Shown: positions 1 to 8,966, counted from the first letter of the stretch. The stretch is DNA of 64,000 nt from Acidobacteriaceae bacterium KBS 146 (GCA_000688615.1 JHVA01000001.1:3844001-3908000); one strand, 5' to 3'. Notes: a model not told the origin generated them from the sequence alone. Program-made: numbers and translations.

Positions 1-1149
1 GCCCTGTATCGCACGAAGGGAGTTCTGCGAAAGATTCAGAAGCGTCTGGATCAAACCCTGATGATTAGCGCGCACGGGAGGAAGATCGTCAGCGACGCGC
101 CATTCAAACTCACCTCCAATATCTTCCCAGTCCTGACCGATAATAACGCGCAACTCTTCCGCGAGTTCCTGCAATCGAACTGAACGCACTCGCATACGAG
201 TCTTATTGCGAAGATCGACAGATGCAAGGTCTCGTAGCCCTGCAGCGAGGTTCTTCAAAGCCATGAAATCCGGGTCTCCAGCGATCGCGCTGCTTCTCTC
301 CATGTTGGAAGCGACAACGAAGATGGCGCTGCACAGGTTTCTAATCTCGTGGGAGACTGCACTGGCCAGAATTCGGTCATGGCTGACGATCTGCTCGTAC
401 TGCGCGTGCTCTCGTTCCCGCACCTCATTCGAGGTGTCGACGACGATCGCGGCCAGATGCCGTGTGGTGCCTTCTCCGTAGATGGAAAACCACGTCGTTA
501 CCGGAAGCAGCGTCCCATCGGCGCAGCGTGCCCATGCATTTGCGGACGTGCGTATCTCGCCCATACCTGCCGGTAGTTGAAGGGCATCATGGAACAGCCC
601 AACGTACTTTTGAATCTTCTGGCCGATTAGCGGCTCTCGCGACTGCAGCATCGTTTCAGCAGCCTGGTTTGCCGCGACGATCTTCCCATCGCAATCCATG
701 GTCAGGATGGCGGCTGGGCTGCTTTGAGCCAGTAATCTCAGTTGTTCCTGCGCGCGACGTCGCATGCGCTGCTCGTAGCGAAGGCGCGAGTAATGCTTCA
801 GCACAACGCGGCGGGAGTCGGCGATCTGGTAGATCCATAAACCGCAACCTGTATAAGCGATGGTGGCCATGCAGAACCGCAGCACGTGTTCCAGATGCGT
901 CTCGTCTGCGGTGAATAACCCGCGGGTGTAGGCGCAGAACGCCGCCGCAATCACGATCTGCCATCGTGTCAGGATCGTCGCCGCGATCATCACCGGAAAG
1001 ATGTAAAGAATTCCCAGCGAAAAGTCGAAGTCGAAGTACCACTCCAGCAGGACAAGAACGGAGACGAGAGCGGCCGCAATCAGCAGAACATGGCTGCGGC
1101 CGCCGCCGGCCACGCGCATTCGGACAAAACGCCTGTAGAAGGTGTTCAC
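1..1149 (-). CDS. Membrane-bound PAS-domain sensor histidine kinase (3' end cut by window edge)
   Basis: The minus-strand frame is open from about 1149 to the left edge. Reading from the start there are two to three hydrophobic segments (LIAAALVSVLVLLEWYF, LGILYIFPVMIAATIL, then an IVIAAAFCAYTRG stretch). A PAS fold follows, beginning near SPAAILTMDCDGKIVAANQA, then the dimerisation/phospho-acceptor box SAVSHEIRN and, at the edge, the N-box-like NLSQNSLRAI of the kinase ATPase. The rest of the catalytic domain lies outside the window. A histidine kinase autophosphorylates on the His of the SHE motif and passes the phosphate to a response regulator, which is not in the window. Start choice is uncertain: GTG at 1149 or ATG at 1119; neither has a well-spaced ribosome-binding site. 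It is divergent from the bestrophin-like gene, so a shared control region of about 150 bp lies between them. Confidence 0.85.
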   Translation of the reverse strand, partial: MNTFYRRFVRMRVAGGGRSHVLLIAAALVSVLVLLEWYFDFDFSLGILYIFPVMIAATILTRWQIVIAAAFCAYTRGLFTADETHLEHVLRFCMATIAYTGCGLWIYQIADSRRVVLKHYSRLRYEQRMRRRAQEQLRLLAQSSPAAILTMDCDGKIVAANQAAETMLQSREPLIGQKIQKYVGLFHDALQLPAGMGEIRTSANAWARCADGTLLPVTTWFSIYGEGTTRHLAAIVVDTSNEVREREHAQYEQIVSHDRILASAVSHEIRNLCSAIFVVASNMERSSAIAGDPDFMALKNLAAGLRDLASVDLRNKTRMRVRSVRLQELAEELRVIIGQDWEDIGGEFEWRVADDLPPVRANHQGLIQTLLNLSQNSLRAIQG

Positions 1150-1302
1150 GCCTTCTATTAGACGCGGAAGTCCAAAAGAATGCAGGAGCCATGACCAAAA
1201 GATAGTCTCCTCTCCATCGTCCGGCTTTGCCCAAAGACTGCCCGGAAGATAGGGCGCGCATCGCTCCCGAAGGCTGTCTAATCCGCATATGGAGCTTGTC
1301 TC

Positions 1303-2256
1303 ATGATTGTCCGCGACCGATTGCCGTTGAAGCGAATCTGGCCCCAGGCGTGGAAGCGGCTGCTGATCCTGCTGGTCTTTGACTGCACGGTTGCAGCAGC
1401 CTATTCCATCTTTCATCACAAATGGATCTCATTAAATGGATTGCCGGTCGCTCCACTGGCTTCTGCCCTGACGATCTTCCTCGTGTTCCGCACCAACGCT
1501 GCTTATGCACGCTGGTGGGAAGCTCGTTCGTTGTGGGGGCAGCTTGTAAATACATCGCGAGCCCTTGCCGTGCAGTTTCTCACCATGCTCGACGACGAGA
1601 CCGAAGATCCTCGTCGCACTCCTTTGAGGAATACGCTGGTTCTCCATCACATTACTTTTACCCATGCCTTGCGGTGCCACCTTCGAAAACAGACGGCGCT
1701 TCCGGAGGTACGGACTTTTCTGGGAGAGAGCGTTGCACGCGACTTGAGCGTCTATAAGAATCTTCCCGCCGGTCTGGTGTTGCGGATGGGGAGCCTGCTT
1801 CGCCAGGCTCGCAATGAAGGCATGCTCGATAGCTTTCGCTGGACAGCCATCAATGAAAACCTCACCGTGCTGACCAATATCCAGGGAGCCTGCGAGCGTA
1901 TCAAAAATACCCCGTTGCCCCGTCAGTTCGACTATCTTCCTCGACTTCTCGTCAATGCCTTTTGCTGGCTTCTGCCCCTGGGGTTGGTGGAAGACCTCGG
2001 CCTGCTGACGCCCATTGCCAGTGTGCTCGTCAGCTTTACCTTTATCGCTGCCGACCTGATGAGCCGCGAGATCTCGAATCCATTTGAGAGCACCATTCAT
2101 GACACGCCGATGACCTCGCTGTCGCGAACGATTGAGCTTAATCTGCGCGAGCAAATGGACGAGATCGACCGGGAGCGCGGATGGGTTGGAAGTCCGAAGC
2201 AACGCCGAATCAGACCCATCGGCGATGTCATGCCGGTCGACGGCTTTGTCTTTTAG
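1303..2256 (+). CDS. Bestrophin-like (UPF0187/YneE family) membrane channel
   Basis: A 317-residue protein that begins MIVRDRLPLKRIWPQAWK, matching the usual bestrophin N-terminus with its RLPLxRIW-type stretch. It has four hydrophobic segments, two near residues 20-65 and two near residues 225-255. The segment VFRTNAAYARWWEARSLWG is the family's signature region. Family members form pentameric anion (sometimes cation) channels in the inner membrane; the ion carried here cannot be told from sequence. The ATG is preceded by GGAG at a fair distance. The universal stress protein gene follows after 35 bp on the same strand, so the two are probably co-transcribed, and the sensor kinase is divergent. 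The length is normal for the bacterial family. Confidence 0.88.
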   Translation: MIVRDRLPLKRIWPQAWKRLLILLVFDCTVAAAYSIFHHKWISLNGLPVAPLASALTIFLVFRTNAAYARWWEARSLWGQLVNTSRALAVQFLTMLDDETEDPRRTPLRNTLVLHHITFTHALRCHLRKQTALPEVRTFLGESVARDLSVYKNLPAGLVLRMGSLLRQARNEGMLDSFRWTAINENLTVLTNIQGACERIKNTPLPRQFDYLPRLLVNAFCWLLPLGLVEDLGLLTPIASVLVSFTFIAADLMSREISNPFESTIHDTPMTSLSRTIELNLREQMDEIDRERGWVGSPKQRRIRPIGDVMPVDGFVF

Positions 2257-2291
2257 TGAAAATTAATCTCTGTTCGACGGAAGGAAACGCC

Positions 2292-3167
2292 ATGCTTCAA
2301 CGAGCAACTGAAATCGTATTCGCAACAGACTTCTCCGATTCGAGTCATGCAGTTATTCCTACCGTGGCGCAGTGGGTACAAAACCTGGATGCAAAGCTGA
2401 CTCTGCTCCATGTGTACGACCCTCGGAAGACGCTCTATCGCGAGGCTGAGACGCTTCTTCGATCCTTCTTTGCTGAGGCGGATAACTATCAGCACTGCGA
2501 TCGGGTCCTGATCAGCGGTGACCCAACTGAAGGCATTGCTGGTTATTGCGAGCGCCGTCCCAACGTGCTCCTCATGCTTCCTCCCAGTGATCTCACCGGG
2601 TTGCCACGGCCCTGGCATCGCTCGTTGCGTGCACGCCTCATCAAGCGTCTCACCGTCCCTATATGGACGGTGGGAAGAGTCAACGTGGGCGAGAGTGCTC
2701 CACCTTCAAGTCGGCATGTTGGCGTCTGGTTCAGTGGACCAGAGGAGGGCATGTCTCATCTGCATCATGCTGCGAACTACGCGTCACAGTCTGGGGCAAC
2801 GCTCCATCTGCTCCACGTCGTGGATGAGATTAATGAAGGTTCACTCCTGAAGCCTCTCCTCTCATCCGCTCCTATGGGAGAAGAGGCGGCAGACGCTTGG
2901 CTAAGCGATATCGCCTGCCTGCCCGACTTCGACTGCAGAATTGAGGTGCATGTCGCACAGGGGCGAATCTCCCGTGAGCTGCCACAACTTCTTCGCCGCA
3001 GCGGCGTCAACATGCTGATCCTCAATCAACAGAGCGCGGTGCAGACTACGTGGCTCGGTCCGGAGATCAACCCGGTCTTTCGGAACTGCGCGATTAGCCT
3101 CGTCTGCGTTCCTTATGCGACGAAGCTGGAAGAACTGCACCGGCAGATGGCAGAATCGGCGGCGTGA
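2292..3167 (+). CDS. Tandem universal stress protein (two USP domains)
   Basis: The start at 2292 is supported by the AAGGAAACGCC leader; the frame is open further upstream but overlaps the bestrophin gene and looks non-coding. The 291-residue product has two Usp-like alpha/beta domains. The first (about 1-145) starts with ATEIVFATDFSDSSHAV; the second (about 147-285) starts with HVGVWFSGPEEGMSHLHHAA and contains LHLLHVVDEI. The usual Gly-rich ATP loop is poorly conserved in both halves, so nucleotide binding is doubtful. Such proteins are cytoplasmic stress or starvation factors of varied mechanism. Its place 35 bp behind a bestrophin-like channel suggests the two act in the same response. 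It converges on the deaminase gene, 30 bp away. Confidence 0.85.
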   Translation: MLQRATEIVFATDFSDSSHAVIPTVAQWVQNLDAKLTLLHVYDPRKTLYREAETLLRSFFAEADNYQHCDRVLISGDPTEGIAGYCERRPNVLLMLPPSDLTGLPRPWHRSLRARLIKRLTVPIWTVGRVNVGESAPPSSRHVGVWFSGPEEGMSHLHHAANYASQSGATLHLLHVVDEINEGSLLKPLLSSAPMGEEAADAWLSDIACLPDFDCRIEVHVAQGRISRELPQLLRRSGVNMLILNQQSAVQTTWLGPEINPVFRNCAISLVCVPYATKLEELHRQMAESAA

Positions 3168-3197
3168 TCGTCTACGATTCGGTGGCGGCAGCCTTGA

Positions 3198-4235
3198 TCA
3201 AAGGTATCGCTCGACCCGCCGTAGAAGTTCGAGCTTTCGCGTCGGATCAAGAAAGCTGGCCTCAACTGCATTCGCGGCGAGCTCCCGCATCTGTTCCATC
3301 GTGAAGCCATATCTCTGCTGGGCCAGGACATACTCACCCAGCAGATCGCTTCCGAACATTGGAGGATCGTCGGAGTTAAGCGTAATCATCAGGCCAGATT
3401 CGAAGTAGTCTTTCACCGGATGTTCGTCAAATGCTTTACAGCAGCCAGTCTTAACATTACTCGTGATGTTGATCTCCAGCGGAATCTGCTTCAACGCCAG
3501 AACCTCGATCAATTCCGTGTCATGCTGCGCTGCCAGCGCATGGCCGATGCGTTCAGCGCCGATGTTGATTGCCGACCAGATGCTCTCCGCCCCCACCGAC
3601 TCGCCTGCATGTGCGGTCAAGCGCAGGCCGCTCGCCTTCGCCTCGCGGTAGAGTTCGCGGAACTGATCAGCAGGTCCACGGGCTTCGTCTCCGCCAATCC
3701 CGATTCCAACGATGCTGGGATATCTCTCACGCAGCTCTGCTGCTTTACGAAAGACTCGTGCGCCCTCTTCCACGCCGAAGTGGCGCACCGCATCGATGAT
3801 CCAAAGCACGGTCGTTCCAAAGTCTCTCTCGCCTCGCTCGCGTCCTCGTTCGATCGCCTCGACGTAAGGCTCCACGTCGGTCTTCTTCCAGTAATAGATA
3901 ATCCCGAACGAGATATACACTTCAGCGTGAACCACACCCTGGCTGGCGAGCTCGCGGATCATGTTGTAGGTGATCAGTTCGTAGTCCGCGGGTTCCTGCA
4001 ATCGTTCGGTCACGGCCTTGAATGACATCAGGAATCCCAAAAAGTTCTCGTACTTGTAGAGCATGCCCGCCTCGTCCAGCGTAAGAGGCGTGTCGTCATG
4101 CCTGCGGCTCAACTCGACAAGGGTCTCGGGCTTGATCGTGCCCTCAAGATGCAGGTGCAATTCTGCCTTTGGCAGTCGTCGCAGCCACTCCACAATATCG
4201 ATCTCTGAATCCTTTTTTGTCAGCTTTCGAGCCAT
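3198..4235 (-). CDS. add: Adenosine deaminase family protein (adenosine or 6-aminodeoxyfutalosine deaminase)
   Basis: The 345-residue amidohydrolase shows the complete metal and catalytic set: HLHLEG with His27 and His29, His209-Ala-Gly-Glu212, His232 in GHALA, and Asp289-Asp290 in LNSDDPPMF. These bind zinc and activate water for hydrolytic deamination of a purine nucleoside. The length is normal. Two substrates are possible within this family: adenosine/deoxyadenosine (salvage) or 6-amino-6-deoxyfutalosine (futalosine menaquinone route); the sequence alone does not decide, and no mqn gene is in the window. The gene starts 9 bp downstream of the amino-acid permease stop, so the two form an operon and are probably translationally linked. 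The start ATG at 4235 has only a weak purine leader, consistent with that coupling. Confidence 0.88.
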   Translation of the reverse strand: MARKLTKKDSEIDIVEWLRRLPKAELHLHLEGTIKPETLVELSRRHDDTPLTLDEAGMLYKYENFLGFLMSFKAVTERLQEPADYELITYNMIRELASQGVVHAEVYISFGIIYYWKKTDVEPYVEAIERGRERGERDFGTTVLWIIDAVRHFGVEEGARVFRKAAELRERYPSIVGIGIGGDEARGPADQFRELYREAKASGLRLTAHAGESVGAESIWSAINIGAERIGHALAAQHDTELIEVLALKQIPLEINITSNVKTGCCKAFDEHPVKDYFESGLMITLNSDDPPMFGSDLLGEYVLAQQRYGFTMEQMRELAANAVEASFLDPTRKLELLRRVERYL

Positions 4236-4244
4236 CTCTCTATC

Positions 4245-5816
4245 TTAGGCTTCAGGCGAGTAAAACTCACTTCGCTTGCGGCTGTAAAAGACATAAACCA
4301 GAAGCCCTACGATCAGCCACACAAAGAATCGCAACCACGTCTTTACCGGAAGGCCAGCCATCAACAGAACGCAGAAGGCCACGCTGAGCAACGGAATAAC
4401 CGGTCCGAATGGAACTCTGAATCCGCGATGTCGTTCCGGCTGGCGCGATCGCAGCACCAATACTCCGATAGAGACCAGAACGAACGCGAACAGGGTTCCG
4501 ATGTTGGACATCTCAGCAAATGTGCCTACATCGAACAGGCCCGCGGGAATAGCGACAAGGAAACCTGCGACCCAGGTTGCGAATGCCGGTGTTCTAAAGC
4601 GGGGATGTACCCTGCTGAAAGCCTTCGGCAGCAGGCCATCGCGAGACATTGCAAACCACACGCGTGCCTGACCAAGCTGAAAGACAAGGATGGAGGAGAT
4701 CATCCCCACAAGCGCTCCCAGCAGTACGGCGAGCCTTACCCAATGCAAACTATGGCCGCCGGGTGTGAGCGATACACGCTTCAAGGCGTTCACTACCGGC
4801 GCTGCATCCCCAGCCACGCTCTGCCACGGCACCATGCCTGTAAGTACGGCGGCAACTCCGATGTACAGAATCGAGCAGACTACCAGCGTCGCCAGAATTC
4901 CGATCGGAACATCTTTTTGCGGACACCTGCACTCTTCGCTCGCGGTGGAAACCGAATCGAAGCCAATATAGGTGAAAAAGATAATCGAGCCGCCCGCGAG
5001 AATGCCGCTCCAGCCATTTGGCGAAAACGGCACGTAATTGTTGGGATGGATAAAGCTCAGACCGAAGAAGATGAAGATCAGGATCGCCATGATCTTCACC
5101 AGAACCATGATGTTGTTGGTCCGTGCAGATTCGCGAATTCCCCGAACCAGAACGACGGTCAGCAACAGAACAATCAGAAACGCGGGGATGTTGAAGCCTG
5201 CATGCCAGCCGGGAAGGTAGATATCTTTTCCATTGAGATCCTGCAGGCCGAGAGGAAGATAAGCCGGCGAGAGCCATTGCGGCGATATCTTCAGGCCCAG
5301 CCAGTCCAGCAGATCCACCACGTGAGCCGCAAAGCCGACACTCACGCTCATGTTGCTGAAGGCATATTCCAGGATCAGGTCCCACCCGATGATCCATGCC
5401 ACCAGCTCGCCTAACGTTGCATAGGTATACGTGTAAGCCGATCCCGCAATGGGAATCATGCTGGCCAGCTCTGCATAGCAAAGGCCCGTCAATGCGCAGA
5501 CGATAGCAACCAGCACAAGCGAGACAGCCAGGGCCGGCCCGGCCCCGGGACGACCGGCAACGGCGCCACTGGTGTGGTGCAGCAGACCGAGGATTAGGTC
5601 GATGACGGGAGAATCCGAGATCTTAACCTCGGAGGCAGGATTCCCGCCGATCGCCGTTCCAATGACGGTAAAGATGCCCGAGCCGATCACAGCGCCGATA
5701 CCCAGAGCCGTCAGGCTCACCGGCCCCAGAGACTTCTTCAGGGCATGCTCCGGCCGCTCCGATTCAGAGATCAGCTTGTCGATCGATTTGGTTTTGAAGA
5801 TTTGCCTGGCCAGCAC
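4245..5816 (-). CDS. APC-superfamily amino acid permease (cationic amino acid transporter type)
   Basis: A polytopic inner-membrane protein of about 523 residues with roughly 12-14 hydrophobic segments. The first carries the APC signature LTALGIGAVIGSGIFTVIG, the consensus unwound-helix substrate site. Later marks are LCYAELASMIPIAGSAYTY and IIFFTYIGFDSVSTASEE, typical of the CAT/YfnA branch. It should import an amino acid using a proton or sodium gradient. A TTG at 5828 is possible, but the GTG at 5816 sits just after GAGGAG and is preferred. The deaminase gene follows after 9 bp. The terminal segment ends in a basic tail (YSRKRSEFYSPEA). Confidence 0.9.
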   Translation of the reverse strand: MLARQIFKTKSIDKLISESERPEHALKKSLGPVSLTALGIGAVIGSGIFTVIGTAIGGNPASEVKISDSPVIDLILGLLHHTSGAVAGRPGAGPALAVSLVLVAIVCALTGLCYAELASMIPIAGSAYTYTYATLGELVAWIIGWDLILEYAFSNMSVSVGFAAHVVDLLDWLGLKISPQWLSPAYLPLGLQDLNGKDIYLPGWHAGFNIPAFLIVLLLTVVLVRGIRESARTNNIMVLVKIMAILIFIFFGLSFIHPNNYVPFSPNGWSGILAGGSIIFFTYIGFDSVSTASEECRCPQKDVPIGILATLVVCSILYIGVAAVLTGMVPWQSVAGDAAPVVNALKRVSLTPGGHSLHWVRLAVLLGALVGMISSILVFQLGQARVWFAMSRDGLLPKAFSRVHPRFRTPAFATWVAGFLVAIPAGLFDVGTFAEMSNIGTLFAFVLVSIGVLVLRSRQPERHRGFRVPFGPVIPLLSVAFCVLLMAGLPVKTWLRFFVWLIVGLLVYVFYSRKRSEFYSPEA

Positions 5817-5965
5817 CCTGCTCCTCAAACAGAATTGTCCGGCAGCGTCGTTCCGGACTCACCCGATTACACCTTACAGCGAAACGCACCGGGGGAGGAG
5901 CTACCTTCCGCGCCAGAGTTGCTGGAACTATGCAACCCACAGCACGGAAGGCCTCGTGGATGGAA

Positions 5966-6121
5966 CTAACGCTTCGACTGGCCTCGGCTCAACTTGCGAA
6001 CCTTCGCCTTATTGGAGCCGCGAGGAGTGGTACGCTTTGCCTTCGGGGCAGCCTTCTTGCGGGCAGTCCGCTTTACCTTCTTGCGTTCTACCTTATCGGT
6101 AATGCTCTTGGTATTTGCCAT
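5966..6121 (-). CDS. Small Lys/Arg-rich hypothetical protein (51 aa)
   Basis: From the ATG at 6121 the product is 51 residues, with about 20 Lys or Arg and no Cys or hydrophobic stretch (VERKKVKRTARKKAAPKAK then TTPRGSNKAKVRKLSRG). It follows the uvrD gene by 43 bp on the same strand and has a purine-rich leader (AAGAGACTG). The frame is open further upstream but that part would overlap the uvrD stop. The composition resembles a small nucleic-acid-binding protein such as a histone-like tail or ribosomal accessory protein, but no family was recognised. Context behind a DNA helicase would fit DNA binding; this is inference. Confidence 0.6.
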   Translation of the reverse strand: MANTKSITDKVERKKVKRTARKKAAPKAKRTTPRGSNKAKVRKLSRGQSKR

Positions 6122-6164
6122 CAGTCTCTTGTCAATCTTTCTCTTAAAGATAAGTTTCAGGAAC

Positions 6165-8966
6165 TTAGAGGCGTTCCAGCTGGGCAAACTTCTCCACCAG
6201 CTTCTTCACGCCATGCTGTTGAAATTGTACTGTAATCTTGGCGTCATCCCCATCTCCTTCGCGACGAAACACGGTTCCTTCGCCGTATTTCGGATGCCGC
6301 ACCCTTGTCCCCTGCTTCAATCCGGTCTTGCCGGTGGGCTCTGCAATCTCCAGCTTCGGGCGACCTCCCTTCGCAGCAGGCTTCTGCCCCCGTCCGGAAA
6401 AGAAGCTGGCAATGTTGTCCAGCGACCCTGAGCCACCGGTGATTCCGCGGCCACCACCCAAGGTCTTTCCTGCTCCGGCAGGCGGCATCTTACCTCCGCT
6501 CTGGTCTTCGTCCTCATAACTCCAATGGCGTTCGCCGGATTCCATCTCGCCCTGGCCGAAGCGATTTGCCTTTGGATACGGCGTCGAATAAGCCCGGCCG
6601 TAGTCTCCGCCGAACTGTGGTCGCGCAGGAGGACTTCCGAGATCTTCGACCAGCCGAGACGGAACCTCTTCGAGGAATCGCGATGCTACCGTTGCATCCG
6701 GCATATCGCTGCCGTATCGACGCCGGTGTCGCGCCCTCGTCATCACTAGCGTATCCATCGCGCGGGTCATCCCCACGTAGCACAACCGGCGTTCTTCCTC
6801 CATGCCGGCCGGGTCCATCATCGTGCGGGCATTTGGAAATAGTCCCTCTTCCATACCCGCCAGAAACACCAGGGGAAACTCCAGGCCCTTGGCCGCATGC
6901 AGCGTCATCAGGGTCACCTTCGCCTCGGCGGAGTACTGATCGGCATCGCTCGACAGCGCAGCATGGTCCAGAAATTCATCCAGCGTCTCACCACGCTCTT
7001 CCGCATCCTGTGCTGCATTCGCAAGTTCTTTCAGATTCTCAATGCGCGAAAAGCTCTCCGGCGTACCTTCATCCTCGAGCGAACGAATATAGCCGCTGCG
7101 GTCATTAAGAAACTTGATCAGCTCGGGTAAGGTGGCTCTTCCGCCCGGGCTACGAAACGCCGGCTGGCCATTGCTAAGAGTATCCTTCTCGCCCCCCGTA
7201 GAGGTGTCATCCTGAGCGGAGCGATTGGACCGCGCAGTCGAATCTGCGGTCTTCCGATTTGAGGATGCTTCCTTCAAAACCACGGGAGCAAAAGGATTGA
7301 AGCTCACCGAAGAGATCCCATGCTGCTCATCCGAGTCCTGCGTATTCTCTGCTGCAATCGTCGAGATCTCTTCGCTCGGCCCGAAGTCGAAGGCAAAATT
7401 GAAGCTGGTATCGAACTCCTGTTGATCCTCTTCCGGTTCCTCCGGTTCGCCAATGGACTCGTCGGAGAACGCTGCGATATCGAAGGAAGCATCGGCGCCC
7501 GCGTCTTCACGCACATCCTCAGTCAGCTTTTCCGCGAAGCCTGGCCCCAGCATCGCCCGCGCATCGTCGATCAGTCTGCGAAATCCATCCAGGGCATTCA
7601 ACGTCCGTTGGGGCAACAGACGATCTTCCATCGCTCGCGCAATCGCATCCCAGGTGCTTAGCCCTGCGCTCAGGGCCATGCGCTCCAGCGTCTCCATCGT
7701 CGTCTTGCCGATGCCGCGAGGAGGAGAGTTCACCACGCGCTGCAGTGCAATCGAATCATGCGGGTTCTGCACCAGCTTCAGATAACTCAGCAGGTCTTTC
7801 ACTTCGGCGCGATCGTAGAAGCTGAACCCCCCGACCATGTGGTACTGAATCTGGTACCGCCGCAGAGCCTCTTCCACCAGTCGCGACTGAGAGTTGGTCC
7901 GATACAACACGGCGCATCGAGGCTGATCTTCCTGCTGTCCGGCCTCGCGCAGATATTGCTTGATCCGGTCCGCAATAAACAGCGCTTCGTTCTCGCCATC
8001 CGGAGCCTCGTAATATCCGATCAGCGATCCGCCCTCGCGCGAGGTCCATAGATTTTTACCCTTGCGCTGCGTGTTCTGGGCAACAACCGTGCTCGCGCCT
8101 TCAAGAATCACCTGCGTCGAGCGATAGTTCTGTTCCAGCCGAATTGTCTTCGCGTTGGGAAAATCCTTCTCGAAGTCGAGAATGTTCTTGATATCGGCCC
8201 CACGCCAGCTATAGATCGACTGATCTTCATCACCGACGACACAGACATTCTTCTCCGCCCCCGCCAGCAGCTTCATCAGCTCGTACTGCGGACGGTTCGT
8301 ATCCTGGTACTCGTCGATCATCACGTAGCGATAACGGCGGTTGTAGCGCTCCCGCACCTCCGACGAAGACTTCAGCAGCCGTACCGTCTCCAGCAGAAGA
8401 TCGTCGAAGTCCAGCGCATTCGCCTTTGCAAGCTCCTTACGATAGATCTCAAAGATGTGCGCGATCTTCTCTTCCATCGGATTGGTCGATGCAAGAAAGT
8501 ATTCCTGCGGGTCGATCATGTGATTCTTTGCCCAGCTGATTCGACCAAGCGCAACCCGGGGCTTCAGACTCTTGTCATCGATTCCCAGCCTCTTTAGCGC
8601 AGTTTTTACGACAGCCTGCTGATCCTGCTCGTCATAGATGGCGAAGGTCTTTGTCAGGCCGACGCCATTGACGCGCAGAGCCTCAATATCGCGACGCAAC
8701 ACCCGCACGCAAAAGCTGTGGAACGTCGCGATCGTAGGCTTCGCCAGTGTGGAATGCCCAAGAATCTTATCGACGCGCTCACCCATCTCCTTTGCGGCCT
8801 TATTCGTAAATGTGACAGCAAGAATGCCATCTGCAGGTACGCCGCGTTCTTCGATCAGGTAAGCGATTCGGTGCGTGACCACTCGCGTCTTGCCGCTGCC
8901 TGCGCCTGCAAGCAGAAGGACGGGCCCATCCACCGTGCGAATCCCCTCTTGTTGTTGAGGATTCAT
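6165..8966 (-). CDS. uvrD: UvrD/PcrA-type superfamily 1 DNA helicase with a large insert
   Basis: The likely start is the ATG at 8966 (MNPQQQEGIRTVDGPVLLLA), giving 933 residues; an upstream in-frame ATG would add 19 atypical residues. Motifs in order: Q-motif LNPQQ-like start, Walker A AGAGSGKT (about 20-27), DEYQDTNR (motif II), VVGDEDQSIYSWRGAD (III), LEQNYRST (IV), and near the end VTLMTLHAAKGLEFPLVFL (V) and EERRLCYVGMTRA (VI). The C-terminus RHPKYGEGTVF is the PcrA-type tail that contacts RNA polymerase. PcrA proteins are normally about 720-780 residues. The excess here is mostly an acidic, Ser/Gln-rich insert at about 475-605, in the 2B region between FRRLIDDARAML and LPELIKFLNDRSGYI. 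Part of that insert is encoded by an interspersed repeat (see 7200-7247). Role: 3'-5' unwinding in nucleotide-excision repair and replication-transcription conflict. Confidence 0.93.
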   Translation of the reverse strand: MNPQQQEGIRTVDGPVLLLAGAGSGKTRVVTHRIAYLIEERGVPADGILAVTFTNKAAKEMGERVDKILGHSTLAKPTIATFHSFCVRVLRRDIEALRVNGVGLTKTFAIYDEQDQQAVVKTALKRLGIDDKSLKPRVALGRISWAKNHMIDPQEYFLASTNPMEEKIAHIFEIYRKELAKANALDFDDLLLETVRLLKSSSEVRERYNRRYRYVMIDEYQDTNRPQYELMKLLAGAEKNVCVVGDEDQSIYSWRGADIKNILDFEKDFPNAKTIRLEQNYRSTQVILEGASTVVAQNTQRKGKNLWTSREGGSLIGYYEAPDGENEALFIADRIKQYLREAGQQEDQPRCAVLYRTNSQSRLVEEALRRYQIQYHMVGGFSFYDRAEVKDLLSYLKLVQNPHDSIALQRVVNSPPRGIGKTTMETLERMALSAGLSTWDAIARAMEDRLLPQRTLNALDGFRRLIDDARAMLGPGFAEKLTEDVREDAGADASFDIAAFSDESIGEPEEPEEDQQEFDTSFNFAFDFGPSEEISTIAAENTQDSDEQHGISSVSFNPFAPVVLKEASSNRKTADSTARSNRSAQDDTSTGGEKDTLSNGQPAFRSPGGRATLPELIKFLNDRSGYIRSLEDEGTPESFSRIENLKELANAAQDAEERGETLDEFLDHAALSSDADQYSAEAKVTLMTLHAAKGLEFPLVFLAGMEEGLFPNARTMMDPAGMEEERRLCYVGMTRAMDTLVMTRARHRRRYGSDMPDATVASRFLEEVPSRLVEDLGSPPARPQFGGDYGRAYSTPYPKANRFGQGEMESGERHWSYEDEDQSGGKMPPAGAGKTLGGGRGITGGSGSLDNIASFFSGRGQKPAAKGGRPKLEIAEPTGKTGLKQGTRVRHPKYGEGTVFRREGDGDDAKITVQFQQHGVKKLVEKFAQLERL
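7200..7247 (+). repeat. Interspersed repeat copy inside the uvrD coding sequence
   Basis: Bases 7200-7224 match 19967-19991 at 23 of 25 positions (AGAGGTGTCAT, then GAGCGGAGCGA), and a second block GTCGAATCTGC at 7237 matches GTCGAAGAATCTGC at 19993. The copy at 19967 lies in an intergenic spacer and this one lies in frame in uvrD, where the minus strand reads ADSTARSNRSAQDDTS. It falls in the non-conserved insert, not in a helicase motif. Confidence 0.7.

Noticed and set aside
4428..5414. A 328-codon open frame opposite the amino-acid permease
   Set aside because: Charged, repetitive product antisense to a polytopic permease, as expected from reversed hydrophobic codons.
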